Below are positions 1-8,645 of a stretch of 64,000 nucleotides of DNA, in pieces. A model generated the notes under the pieces. It was not told where the DNA came from. It ran no database searches and was given only the letters and a program-made list of their open reading frames with translations. The first letter of the stretch is position 1; the number at the start of each line of letters is the position of its first letter. The position numbers and the translations under genes were made by a program. The stretch comes from Rhodanobacter sp. A1T4 (lineage in GTDB: Bacteria; Pseudomonadota; Gammaproteobacteria; Xanthomonadales; Rhodanobacteraceae). The stretch covers positions 310,001 through 374,000 of the forward strand of contig NZ_JACHCP010000006.1 of NCBI RefSeq assembly GCF_014207185.1, given 5' to 3'.

Positions 1-1436
1 CAGCCTTTTGGAAAGCCACCAAGCTGGTAAGAATTGTCGCCAATCGCCCAGGGTTCGGCATACAGATCGAGCCCACTGCCACCGGCCGCGGGGCGGACGG
101 TGAATTCACTGAGGATGCGGTTGATCGCGACATTCGAATCGGCCGCGTCGAAGTTGTAGCCGCCGTTCGGGCAGTTGGGCGCGGCGGACGTGTAACTGCC
201 ATTGAGGCAACTGTTGCCCAGCACGGCGGCGAGATCGAAACGGAAACCATCGACGCCCATCGTGTTGGCCCAATAGGCGAGGGAATCGACGATCAGGTTC
301 TGCGCGACGGTGTTGTAGGTGTTGTAGTTGGCGCCAATGCCGGTGTTGTCGTAGTAGTACTGGTTGCCGGAGGCGAGTTCGTAATAGGTTGTGTTGTCCA
401 GGCCACGCCAGGAAGTAATGGTTGCCGTGGTGGGGTCAGAGCTGCTCCACGTGCCGCCTTCGCTGGTGTGGTTGTAGACCACGTCCATGTAGACCTTGAT
501 GCCGGCGTTGTGGAATGCCTGCACCATTGCCTGGAACTCGGCGGTGGGGCCGCCTGCCGCCTTGTTGTAAGCGTAATGCCGATCTGGTGCGAAGTAGTCT
601 TCGGTCATGTAACCCCAGTAGTTCTGGTTCGCGTCCGAATTCGGCACGACGTCGTTCGCGTCGTTCTGCGTTTCCTGCAGGGGCAGAAATTCGACGGCGG
701 TGATGCCGAGGCTGGCGAGCGCTGGCGCCTTGAGTCCGGCGCCTTGATAGGTGCCGCGATAGGTTGCCGCGATGCTGGTGTCCTGCTCGGTCAGGCCGCG
801 CACATTGACTTCGTAGATCACGTCGTCCTTCTGCGCTCGCGTGGGCTTGGTACCGGTGCTTTGTGTACTTGGTGCCAGCACGATGCCTTTCGATGCATAC
901 GTGCCACTGTCGGTATTTCGGTAGCTGGCGCCCGAGGCAAAGATGTCGGCATTCTGGTTTGACGCGTTGAGCGGATCCTGGCTCATCTCCTGCGCATAGG
1001 GGTCAAGCAGCAGCTTGTTTGGATTGAAGCGGTTGCCACTCGCATCAACATCCGAAATGAAGCCTGCCGCCGAGCCTTTGCCCCAGCTCGCGTTGTAGGG
1101 CCAGTTCGGCCCCCAGGCGCGGTAGCCGTAATACACCGATCCAGTGATGCCGGCAGCCTGGATCGACGACACCGGCACGGTGACCGACCAGACCCCATTG
1201 CCAACCGAACTCAACACATAATTCGCGGAATCCTGTGCGCCGTAACCGCTGGCATACAGGTACAGCATCATTCGCGTGGCCTGCGAGGAATAGACTCGGA
1301 AGGTGATGCTGGTTTTCTGGGCGTTGTAGCTCGCGCCAAGCGTCATGCTGTTGATGGCAGCATGTGTGGGCATGATCGGAGTGCCGGCGAGGCTGACACA
1401 GACGAGCAACGCGGCGAGAATCTTTGGACACTTCAT
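1..1436 (-). CDS. Isoamylase (glycogen/starch debranching enzyme), secreted, 3' end outside window
   Basis: Hydrolyses alpha-1,6 branch points of glycogen and amylopectin (GH13 isoamylase), outside the cytoplasm. Read on the minus strand from the ATG at 1436, the frame stays open to the window edge (478 codons seen). Residues 1-27 form a signal peptide (basic start, LAALLVCVSLAG core, cut near THA-A). The mature protein begins AINSMTLGASYNAQ, which closely resembles the secreted Pseudomonas isoamylase, followed by an N-terminal beta domain and the GH13 barrel with the VYMDVVYNHT and GVDGFRFDLA blocks; the Asp of the latter is the expected nucleophile. The family is about 750-780 residues, so roughly a third is missing. 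Automatic ORF calling misses it because it runs off the edge. Recognition is by remembered family sequence and is strong. Confidence 0.93.
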   Translation of the reverse strand, partial: MKCPKILAALLVCVSLAGTPIMPTHAAINSMTLGASYNAQKTSITFRVYSSQATRMMLYLYASGYGAQDSANYVLSSVGNGVWSVTVPVSSIQAAGITGSVYYGYRAWGPNWPYNASWGKGSAAGFISDVDASGNRFNPNKLLLDPYAQEMSQDPLNASNQNADIFASGASYRNTDSGTYASKGIVLAPSTQSTGTKPTRAQKDDVIYEVNVRGLTEQDTSIAATYRGTYQGAGLKAPALASLGITAVEFLPLQETQNDANDVVPNSDANQNYWGYMTEDYFAPDRHYAYNKAAGGPTAEFQAMVQAFHNAGIKVYMDVVYNHTSEGGTWSSSDPTTATITSWRGLDNTTYYELASGNQYYYDNTGIGANYNTYNTVAQNLIVDSLAYWANTMGVDGFRFDLAAVLGNSCLNGSYTSAAPNCPNGGYNFDAADSNVAINRILSEFTVRPAAGGSGLDLYAEPWAIGDNSYQLGGFPKG

Positions 1437-1865
1437 TCGGGTCTGCCTCCATCCTGTTTCGTTGACGATCAGGTGCTACAGAGTCGACGTGATGGAGCGT
1501 ATGTTGAGGTGTCGGGACAACCTGGCGTAACGGGTTGCGTTTGCCGCCGTGATGTCAAAGACCACTACTCATCGCACGTCATGGGCGCGATAGAAGTCAT
1601 GCGGCGCTCAGTGCATGGATAGTAGGTAGCATCGCAATGCAGCAACCAGCGTCTGCATACGTATTCATTGAAAAGAGATCGGAGACTGCGAGGAGATAGA
1701 GCTTTTTGCTTTGTCGTCTCAGCGGGCGTGTTTTTGCCTTCCGCTGCGGCTCGGCGAAGATGGATCGCCGAAACAGGCTTTGTGGGCGCACATGGCTGCG
1801 GGCGAGCTCGAGTTTGCCTTGTCGTTCTCTATGGACTGCTGCTTGTAGCAGCGTGCCACAAGTGG
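1437..1865. other. Non-coding gap upstream of the isoamylase gene
   Basis: About 430 bases with only short open frames that lack ribosome binding sites and recognisable protein sequence. It should hold the isoamylase promoter (right-hand end of the gene, minus strand) and the 3' untranslated end of the porin gene. A weak hairpin with 6-bp arms (CGGCGA/TCGCCG) lies near 1752-1770 without a T-run. I see no convincing regulator site. Confidence 0.5.
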
Positions 1866-3077
1866 CTACATCATCTGCTTGCCATAGCGATACTCCGCCA
1901 ATAGCCAGAGCTTGCGCTGGTTCACGGTGAAGCTGTCGGCGCGGTAGTCGCCGTACTGCAGCTCGAGGGTGAAGCGCGTACTGACCTGCGCTTTGACGCC
2001 GACATCGGTCTCGCTGCCGTAGCGCGCACCGCCGCCGCTTTGCGGATCAAATTCGTGATGGGTCACCAGCCACGTGAGCGAGTGCCAGGGCAAGACGCCA
2101 TAGAGGCCGGCGTAGCGATCGCGCAGACCGTGTGCCGGGATGCTGAAAACGCCGACCCAGCCATCGAAGCTATGTCCCGAGCCGTAGGCGATGTTGAACG
2201 CCGTTTTGCCGTCACCGCCCAGCGACTCTTCGCCAAGACGTCCAGAAATGGCGGGCAGCCCGTAGCTCAACTCGAACAGGTGATAAGGCAGACTGAAATG
2301 CGCCGGGTTGTTGGCGTAGTCGTTCTGATGTGCGCCTTCGAGTGTCCAGCCCAGGTTGGTGCCGGTGTCGGCCAGCGGCGCGGTACCAGTCCAGCGCGCG
2401 CCAAACGTACGTACAGAGTTCTTCGCCAGAGTCAGGTTTTTCACGAAGTAGCCGTAGGCAGTCAGCTGCCCAAGCGGAAGCACCTGATCAAGGTGTATCA
2501 GGTGACCGTCGAGTTCCCATCGGCGCTGGGTGTAGTCGGGAAAGTCCGCGCCGACGGTGCGATTGACCTGATTGATCCAGTCGTAGCTCAGCGTGGTTTT
2601 GTCGGCGAGCTTGACATAGGTGGTGATGCCATCGAACGACTGTGGATTCTGCCGCCAGTAGTTCGGGCTGAAGAAACGATTGTTATCCAGGTGCAGGTAT
2701 TGCCGTCCGACTCGAATGCCGACATCGCCGTTGTCGTAACCCAGCCATGCGCTGCTGAGTTCGGTCGAGCGCGGGTCGGGCTCGGCCGGATACGGTGTGC
2801 GACGACCGGTGGTGTCGTCGTATTGCCGACCGAATAGTGGCTGTACCTTGGTAACTTCCGCGTACGCCGCAAGGTGCGGTGTAAATGCCCAGAGGTAGCC
2901 GAGTTGGAGCCGCAGCGTGTGTGCGCGACCGGTCTTTTCGAAGCTGTCCGAATGCAGGGTGCTGTCGCGATAGCGTAGACCCAGGTAAGGCGAGTTCACG
3001 TAAGTGTTTTCATCGGCATGGATCACCGGAGAAAATACGATGGCGGCGGCAAGGGCTGCGTAACGTGGGATCGTCAT
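1866..3077 (-). CDS. Outer-membrane beta-barrel protein, alginate-export/porin-like
   Basis: Predicted outer-membrane channel of 403 residues. I start at the ATG at 3077, which gives a clear signal peptide (MTIPRYAALAAAIVFSPVIHA) cut before DENTYVNSPYLGLRYRD; a longer frame to 3140 adds unlikely residues. The mature protein is rich in alternating aromatic and hydrophobic strands, for example GIRVGRQYLHLDNNRFFSPN and the QSFDGI block, which are usual in the alginate-export superfamily of porins. The substrate cannot be told. The SDR gene lies about 110 bp upstream on the same strand, so the two could share a transcript. The C-terminus ends in Met rather than the usual aromatic residue, a small oddity. 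Confidence 0.75.
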   Translation of the reverse strand: MTIPRYAALAAAIVFSPVIHADENTYVNSPYLGLRYRDSTLHSDSFEKTGRAHTLRLQLGYLWAFTPHLAAYAEVTKVQPLFGRQYDDTTGRRTPYPAEPDPRSTELSSAWLGYDNGDVGIRVGRQYLHLDNNRFFSPNYWRQNPQSFDGITTYVKLADKTTLSYDWINQVNRTVGADFPDYTQRRWELDGHLIHLDQVLPLGQLTAYGYFVKNLTLAKNSVRTFGARWTGTAPLADTGTNLGWTLEGAHQNDYANNPAHFSLPYHLFELSYGLPAISGRLGEESLGGDGKTAFNIAYGSGHSFDGWVGVFSIPAHGLRDRYAGLYGVLPWHSLTWLVTHHEFDPQSGGGARYGSETDVGVKAQVSTRFTLELQYGDYRADSFTVNQRKLWLLAEYRYGKQMM

Positions 3078-3186
3078 AGATGATTTATTTGGCGGTATGG
3101 ACGTCCGTTTTATCGTGTATTGGCTATTCGTCAAAAACATATTTCGTCATATCCACATGACCGTGCGGCATGTGTGATCAGCTACA

Positions 3187-4023
3187 TCAGTCTTTCATGT
3201 GGTCAGCAAAGGCCTGTTTGTAATCCGGATGCCAGCGTGAGAGCGCGGGGCGGTTCTTGATAATGTCATCGGCAGCCCAGCGAATGCGCTTCTCATCGGT
3301 GACGCGCGCCACGTCATTGTCGGGACACAGGATGTAGAAATCGCCGCGCGCGAGCGCTGGCCACATGAACTCAACGACTTGCTCGGCCGTCCACGCGGCG
3401 GCTGGCTTTTCCTTGATGCCGCGTGCACGGGTAAGTCCGGTATAGGTGAAGCCCGGGATCAGCAGGTGAGCGCTCACACGATCGTTCGTCGCCAGCAGCT
3501 CGTGCGCCAGCGACTCCGTCAGCGCGCGCAGGGCAGCCTTGCTGACGTTATAAGCGGTATCGCCGGGCGGCAGGGTGATGCCCTGTTTCGAACCGGTGTT
3601 GATCACCATGCAGGGCCAGTTCACGCTAATCATGTCAGGCACGAACAGCTGGATGCCGTGCAGCACGCCGCCGACGTTGATATCGAGCGTGGCCTTCCAC
3701 TTAGCAATATCGGCGAACAGACCATCGCCACCTTCACGTGCGGCGTTGTTCATCAGTACCGACACTTCGCCGAACGCATCAGCCTCGGTCTTGACGCGCG
3801 CCATATCTTCGCCCCGGCTCACATCGGCCCTCACTGCACGCGCGTTGATTCCGGTCGATTTGAGATCGGCGACTGCACGTTCCAGCGAATCGGCGTCGAT
3901 ATCGACAAGCACAATCCGCATTCCGGCTTCGCCCAACTTGCGGGCCGCGGCAAGGCCAATGCCACTGGCAGCACCGGTGACTATCGCAACGCGACCGGAA
4001 ACAACAGCAGAGTGGTTCGACAT
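3187..4023 (-). CDS. Short-chain dehydrogenase/reductase (SDR)
   Basis: NAD(P)-dependent oxidoreductase of the classical SDR family, 278 residues, cytoplasmic. The Rossmann motif TGAASGIG is at residues 16-23, the NNAA motif is near 92, and the catalytic Ser is followed by YNVSK (Tyr-x-x-x-Lys). The sequence VLVDIDADSLERA after strand 2 has an acidic residue, which favours NAD over NADP. Substrate is unknown; the C-terminal extension (RIRWAADDIIKNRPALSRWHP) is seen in SDRs annotated as generic oxidoreductases. The porin gene follows downstream on the same strand. Confidence 0.88.
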   Translation of the reverse strand: MSNHSAVVSGRVAIVTGAASGIGLAAARKLGEAGMRIVLVDIDADSLERAVADLKSTGINARAVRADVSRGEDMARVKTEADAFGEVSVLMNNAAREGGDGLFADIAKWKATLDINVGGVLHGIQLFVPDMISVNWPCMVINTGSKQGITLPPGDTAYNVSKAALRALTESLAHELLATNDRVSAHLLIPGFTYTGLTRARGIKEKPAAAWTAEQVVEFMWPALARGDFYILCPDNDVARVTDEKRIRWAADDIIKNRPALSRWHPDYKQAFADHMKD

Positions 4024-4225
4024 GGTCGGTTGCTCTTCGCAGGAAATGTGATGAGTAAATCTAGCGGCAGCGGCGTGATCGTTTCCTGTTGATCAAGCTG
4101 CGGTTCACTGGGGGAAGCTCGGATACACCATGCAGCGCGTCAAGCATTGCGACTGCCGAGGTGGTTAGAATCGGAGGCTCTGATGCCGCGACCGTGGGGC
4201 TGCGACGCGCAATGAGGAGAGCTGC

Positions 4226-4519
4226 ATGCCTTACGCCGCCGTCAACGGACAGAAGTTGTATTACGAGGATACCGGCGAAGGTGCGTCGGTCCTGGTGTTT
4301 TCGCACGGTCTACTGATGGACCACACGATGTTTGCGCCACAGGCCGAGGCGTTGAAGCATCGTTATTGCAGCATCTTTTTCAGAGTGCTGTGTAGCGGAT
4401 CGTTGCGGGGTCATGAAATCTCGACAATCACCCGCACATACAGGCGGCAGTCCGAGGGATTCGTTGCGCTGGACCCTGAGTCACGCGGATGCGCCGTTAG
4501 CGGCATCAGATCGGCGTGA
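4226..4519 (+). pseudogene. Truncated alpha/beta hydrolase (N-terminal relic)
   Basis: The ATG at 4226, with GAGGAG upstream, opens a typical alpha/beta hydrolase N-terminus: MPYAAVNGQKLYYEDTGEG, then VLVFSHGLLMDHTMFAPQ with the oxyanion-hole HG. Similarity stops abruptly at about codon 47 (near 4366). The rest of the frame to 4519 is unrelated and low-complexity, with no GxSxG elbow and no catalytic Asp or His. The remaining 80 percent of the enzyme is not in the adjacent sequence in any frame. It is best read as a deletion or rearrangement relic that may still be transcribed. Confidence 0.7.
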
Positions 4520-4570
4520 ACGTATCTACGCAAGAAGCGTCGTGGAGTTACGGCACTTTCGTGGATCAAA

Positions 4571-4614
4571 AATCGGTGCGACTCGCCGGACGGTTCCGGC
4601 GAGTCGCACCGATT
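4571..4614 (-). terminator. Rho-independent terminator of the lipoprotein pair
   Basis: A perfect 19-bp inverted repeat (4571-4589 and 4596-4614) with a 6-base loop. On the minus strand it starts 4 bases after the stop codon at 4619 and is followed by TTTTT, so it should terminate the two-lipoprotein operon. The arm is unusually long and perfect for a terminator. Confidence 0.85.
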
Positions 4615-4618
4615 AATT

Positions 4619-5230
4619 TCAACGGGAGGCTGACTCCTGAAATTGCGGGTCATCCATCAGAGCCTTGCGCAGCTTGTCGAAAGCCTCTGCCGCCGCCGCC
4701 TTGGCCGGTGGAACATCAACCAGCGAACGGCCCTTGTCCACATGACCATGACCGGTGAACTCCTGATTCCATACGGTCTGTCCTGCAGGATTCAGCGCGG
4801 TGACCTTGATCGTGAGATCAAAGTCCGTCGCCGGCCAGAAAATCGCACTGTGGCTTGAGGAATCGGTAGTCAGAACGGGTTCGAACACAAAGGTGAGATG
4901 GTGATCCGCGATGTAGGCCGCGCGGCCGGTTTCCGGCACGCTATAGACCTTCCGGAACACGCTGCCCAACGTGCTGAGAATGGCAGGCTCCAGATCGCGA
5001 TAAGGGAAATACCGCATCTTGTCACCGCCGCCCGCGGGAGTAGTTACTTCCAGCTTGCGGTTGGCATCGCTGATGAAATAGCCGACTGCTGTATCGACAG
5101 TCTTGTCTGAGGGGTAATTCACGTCAGCACGCAACGATACCGGATGCGCGCAGCCGGCCATGACGAGCATGGCGCCGAGAATGGTCAAGGAGGCTAGTTG
5201 TCGGGTCTTTCGAGCAAGAATCGTGATCAT
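4619..5230 (-). CDS. Lipoprotein of unknown function (second of a coupled pair)
   Basis: A 203-residue lipoprotein, probably anchored in the outer membrane facing the periplasm. The signal ends in the lipobox LVMAGC (Cys about residue 27). The body has FVFEPVLTTDSS and FDLTIKVTALNPAGQTVWNQEFTGHG strands typical of small periplasmic beta proteins, then an Ala-rich helix (AKAAAAEAFDKLRKALMDD). The ATG overlaps the stop of the upstream gene by 4 bases (ATGA), so the two are translationally coupled and presumably work together. Both end in a similar LRKALMDDPQFQ / HELLADPDFQ helix, which suggests an old duplication. I do not recognise a characterised homologue. Confidence 0.8.
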   Translation of the reverse strand: MITILARKTRQLASLTILGAMLVMAGCAHPVSLRADVNYPSDKTVDTAVGYFISDANRKLEVTTPAGGGDKMRYFPYRDLEPAILSTLGSVFRKVYSVPETGRAAYIADHHLTFVFEPVLTTDSSSHSAIFWPATDFDLTIKVTALNPAGQTVWNQEFTGHGHVDKGRSLVDVPPAKAAAAEAFDKLRKALMDDPQFQESASR

Positions 5231-5772
5231 TTATGTAGTGCCTTCTGGAAGTCTGGATCGGCGAGTAGTTCGTGAACCAGCTTCTGCACAGCCTGCATAT
5301 AGCCTTGGGCGGCTGCAGGGATCGCGGTCATGCCGGCGAAGGATGACTTCCATTCAAAGTGGGCCGTTTTCTGACCTTGGTAGATACGCTTGCCGTCGTG
5401 GTCTATCCAGAAGTCCGCCGCCAGGTCAGCGGTGCCAACCGACATGCCGGAGCCGTCGAAGTCGTTGCGTGTCATGGTGCCGCCAATCACATCATGGGAT
5501 GCTGGATCCAGCAGACCCGCCTGGGATAGCTCGGTCTGTATCGAATCTTGCAAATACGCGTTGAATGACGCTGACGGTGTGGAGAATTTCCCGCCGCGCA
5601 CAGTGGCCTTGTTGATAGTCTCAGAAGAGACACCAATGCTTCCGACGTTGACGTGGACGAGATCGCTGTTACGAAGCGCCAGTTGATTTTCTGCGGATGG
5701 AGTGTATTTCGGTGCGACAGCGCCGCACGCACCAAGCATCAGGCAGAGAACTGCCATTCCTATGCGTTGCAT
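5227..5772 (-). CDS. Lipoprotein of unknown function (first of a coupled pair)
   Basis: A 181-residue lipoprotein starting at the ATG at 5772 (MQRIGMAVLCLMLGAC, lipobox LGAC). A longer upstream frame adds 33 residues without a signal-peptide start and is rejected. The mature domain contains GSIGVSSETINKATVRGGKFSTPSASF and VIGGTMTRNDFDGSG, then a C-terminal helix KLVHELLADPDFQKAL that resembles the end of the downstream lipoprotein. Transcribed leftwards with that gene (4-base overlap) and terminated at 4571-4614. Function is unknown; related folds occur in outer-membrane lipoproteins with a YajG-like region, but this is only a guess. Confidence 0.78.
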   Translation of the reverse strand: MQRIGMAVLCLMLGACGAVAPKYTPSAENQLALRNSDLVHVNVGSIGVSSETINKATVRGGKFSTPSASFNAYLQDSIQTELSQAGLLDPASHDVIGGTMTRNDFDGSGMSVGTADLAADFWIDHDGKRIYQGQKTAHFEWKSSFAGMTAIPAAAQGYMQAVQKLVHELLADPDFQKALHK

Positions 5773-5924
5773 CAAGTTTTCCCCTGTTTGTCTTCGATAG
5801 ACCACGAGCATGGCTCGCAGCCCGGCCACGATATTTGCCATTCGGCCGAATGGCAAGCCACCATGACCCACTGCAGCTAAGCGCAGCGAGCGGTTACAAA
5901 CGCCATGGTGATGAAAGTGCTTTG

Positions 5925-5954
5925 GTTGACCCTGACATATGAGTCAGGGTCAAC
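5925..5954. repeat. Perfect 12-bp inverted repeat, possible operator
   Basis: Arms at 5925-5936 (GTTGACCCTGAC) and 5943-5954 with a 6-base centre. No T-run follows on either strand, so it is not a standard terminator. It lies between the hydrolase stop (6003) and the lipoprotein start (5772), about 150 bp upstream of the latter. Its shape resembles a long-dyad site of a DNA-binding dimer such as a MerR-type regulator, but no good -10 box is seen at the MerR spacing. Confidence 0.5.
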
Positions 5955-6002
5955 ATTCTCAGTGGCGGAGCTATCCGGGACCGGCTGGTGCGATCGCCTC
6001 GA

Positions 6003-6827
6003 TCATGACTTGAAGAAAGTCAGTAAGTCCTGATTGATGACATCGGCATGAGTCGTGCACATGCCGTGCGGATAACCTTTGTAGACTTTCAGCGTGCCAT
6101 GTTTGACCAGCTTGGCGGAGAGCAGACCGGCATCGGCGATCGGCACGATCTGGTCGTCGTCGCCGTGCATGATCAACACGGGTACGTCGATGGCTTTCAG
6201 ATCGTCCGTAAAGTCGGTTTCGGAGAAGGCCTTGATGCAGTCGTAGTGTGCCTTGCTGCCGCCGATCATGCCCTGGCGCCACCAGTTGTCGATGACACCC
6301 TGCGAGACCTTGGCGCCTTCGCGATTGAAGCCGTAGAACGGGCCGGTCGGTACGTCCTTGTAAAACTGTGCACGGTTGGCTGCGAGTGCTGCACGGAATC
6401 CGTCGAATACTTCGATCGGCAGGCCGCCAGGATTCTTGTCGGACTTCACCATGATGGGTGGCACTGCACTGATCAGCACGGCCTTGGCCACACGGCCGGC
6501 TCCGTGCTGAGCGACATAGCGCGCGACCTCGCCGCCGCCGGTGGAATGGCCGACGTGGATCGCGTCTTTCAGGTCGAGATGAACGGCCAGCGCCGCCACA
6601 TCGGCTGCATAGGTGTCCATTTCGTTACCAATGGCGGTCTGGGTAGAGCGACCGTGCCCGCGCCGATCATGCGCGATGACGCGATAACCGTGCGACAGGA
6701 AAAACAGCATCTGTGCGTCCCAGTCGTCGGCGCTCAGTGGCCAGCCATGGTGGAAAACGATGGGCTGGCCGGTACCCCAGTCCTTGTAGAAAATCTCGGT
6801 TCCGTCGCTTGTGCTGATTCTCGGCAT
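6003..6827 (-). CDS. Alpha/beta hydrolase, non-heme chloroperoxidase-like
   Basis: Serine hydrolase of 274 residues in the family annotated as non-heme chloroperoxidases or perhydrolases; in vivo these are mostly esterases. I start at the ATG at 6827 ([18 protein letters not shown]), preceded by AAGGACAT; the longer frame to 6881 lacks support. Visible features are [12 protein letters not shown] (oxyanion hole), HDRRGHGRS, the nucleophile elbow GHSTGG, the acid in HGDDDQIVP and the His in GYPHGM. There is no signal peptide, so it is cytoplasmic. It is monocistronic by spacing. Confidence 0.9.
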   Translation of the reverse strand: MPRISTSDGTEIFYKDWGTGQPIVFHHGWPLSADDWDAQMLFFLSHGYRVIAHDRRGHGRSTQTAIGNEMDTYAADVAALAVHLDLKDAIHVGHSTGGGEVARYVAQHGAGRVAKAVLISAVPPIMVKSDKNPGGLPIEVFDGFRAALAANRAQFYKDVPTGPFYGFNREGAKVSQGVIDNWWRQGMIGGSKAHYDCIKAFSETDFTDDLKAIDVPVLIMHGDDDQIVPIADAGLLSAKLVKHGTLKVYKGYPHGMCTTHADVINQDLLTFFKS

Positions 6828-7103
6828 GTCGATGTCCTTGGTTGTGCCCGGCGTGGCCGGAGCGTGGGATAGGCTGGCCATTGCGTACGAAGCGATCGCG
6901 TTGGCATGGCCGGGACTTCATCGTTGATCAGAAAGAGGCTTTAGTCCCGACCATTTCTACCATGCTCGCTTTTACCTGCTCGTGACAGTGCATCCGGATG
7001 TTGGGCCTCGCATTCTGATTCGCCGAGATGCACAACTCTTTGCGGGGTGCGTGCGTCGAGGTGTCGAGTTTCGGTCGTTGTGTGTTTTTCAGCGCCTATT
7101 AAG

Positions 7104-8495
7104 TTAATGAGCTCGATCTGTTCTGGGTTCAGCCAATGAACGAAACAGGTTGTCCAACGCTTCTGGAATTTCTTCGGGTGCGAGCATCGCCTTACGAGCG
7201 GCGCCAAGGGTTTTGCGCACGCCGCCTGGCGTTTCGCCGCTATCGATTAGCGTGACGGCATGCGCACGACAGGCAATCAGGGCGTCTATCCAGTCCGCCG
7301 GCTGCACGGTGCGCAGGTGTCGTGTCACCAGTCGGCTTGCGCGAAATGCTGGGGCGACCTTTTCGACGCGAGCGAGTGCCTCCACAAAATCATTGGATAG
7401 GCGCGTTGGCGTCACGGGGTCCAAAGCGTCGGCCAGCGTGGCCAGCGCATCGGCGATCCGTCGGCGCAACACACCAGTGGATCGAACGGGCAGCACGAAC
7501 CACGCGGCAGCTACGCCGATAATCGCGCCGATAACGATTTCCTCCAGCCGCAACCAAAGGACGTGCTGTGCGGAAGGGCCTTCGAAGCCCTGCAGCAGCG
7601 CGAGCGCCAGCGTGACAAATAGCGCCCACCACGCGTAGCCAAGTGGACGCAACCACATGCCAAGGAACACCGCGGCAAGCATGAGCACCACCGTTGTCGC
7701 ATCATGCGATCCGGCGTGAACGGTAAACGTCAAAGCCGCAAGCGTGCCGGCACCAGCACCGAGTACCCGCAGCACGCTTTTGTACGCGACATCCAGACGT
7801 CCCTGATTTCCGCTGCCGACGATATAGGCGGTGAGCACGATCCAGGCCCATCGTTCGGCAAAGAAGACGTAGCCGACGATAAAGGCCACAGCAAGAGCAA
7901 TACCCATCTGGATGGCCATCCGGCTGCTTGCCATCGGGCGCATGGAGCTGGTTCGCGTTGGTGTTTCAGCTACTTCTTTCGATATACGAGTGGGCGGCAG
8001 CCAGCGCAGACGATGGGCGAGCAGATGAAACGCGGAGACCCACAGGAGCGCCAGCAGCGCGACGATGATCGGCAAGAGCAGGGCCATCCCGTGGCTGACG
8101 CGCGTTGTCGGCACGTAGGGTGTGGTGAGGATGACGACAAAGGGAAGTGCAATGAGCGATCCAGCGCGGCGCACCATGGGGCCGAATCGTCGCAACCAGA
8201 TGGACAGCGACATGCCCGCGACGAAAACCACCGCGCCGATCCACGGTGCGCGATGCAGCAGTGTGGCGACGCCAAGCGCGGCAAGGCTGACGGCGGGTAG
8301 CGTGATCGCGGCCTCCAACCGGCCACGCAGGTCCCGATCGAGCTGGCTGCGCGACAGCGAAAGGCAGAGCACGATCGCGAGTATCGCTGGGCCCGGTTCC
8401 GGGTCGATTGTGAGTGCGCACAGCATTGTGGCCAATGCCGCCAGCATGGTCACGATGGCTTCTCGCAATGAACGGAAGATTACGTCAGCGGTCAT
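7104..8495 (-). CDS. FUSC-family membrane protein (aromatic acid exporter type)
   Basis: Inner-membrane protein of 463 residues with two sets of hydrophobic helices (about residues 12-175 and 195-330) and a soluble C-terminal helical region (about 340-463), the layout of the FUSC/AaeB/YccS superfamily. Characterised members export hydroxylated aromatic acids or other small organics, usually with a membrane-fusion partner; no such partner is next to it. The ATG at 8495 is the start. It is a single gene facing left. The substrate is not predictable. Confidence 0.8.
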   Translation of the reverse strand: MTADVIFRSLREAIVTMLAALATMLCALTIDPEPGPAILAIVLCLSLSRSQLDRDLRGRLEAAITLPAVSLAALGVATLLHRAPWIGAVVFVAGMSLSIWLRRFGPMVRRAGSLIALPFVVILTTPYVPTTRVSHGMALLLPIIVALLALLWVSAFHLLAHRLRWLPPTRISKEVAETPTRTSSMRPMASSRMAIQMGIALAVAFIVGYVFFAERWAWIVLTAYIVGSGNQGRLDVAYKSVLRVLGAGAGTLAALTFTVHAGSHDATTVVLMLAAVFLGMWLRPLGYAWWALFVTLALALLQGFEGPSAQHVLWLRLEEIVIGAIIGVAAAWFVLPVRSTGVLRRRIADALATLADALDPVTPTRLSNDFVEALARVEKVAPAFRASRLVTRHLRTVQPADWIDALIACRAHAVTLIDSGETPGGVRKTLGAARKAMLAPEEIPEALDNLFRSLAEPRTDRAH

Positions 8496-8580
8496 GGCTT
8501 AGCGTTGCTCCGCCCTTGTCGATGCTTCGGGAATGACTCTCGGACGAGAAGGTAGCAATTACTGCCTGTGTGCCGCCATA

Positions 8581-8613
8581 AAAAAGACCCGGCTGGTTGG
8601 CCGGGCCTTTTTT
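8581..8613 (-). terminator. Terminator after the S53 peptidase gene, bidirectional in form
   Basis: GC stem CCCGGC/GCCGGG (8588-8593, 8600-8605) flanked by AAAAA on the left and TTTTTT on the right. On the minus strand it lies about 33 bases past the peptidase stop at 8646. Confidence 0.85.
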
Positions 8614-8645
8614 CCCCAATGATGCGCATCCCTGCGTGGGACAAG

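Noticed and set aside
2040-2837. 265-codon plus-strand frame inside the porin gene
   Set aside because: It is the reverse complement of well-supported coding sequence, a common artefact at high GC.
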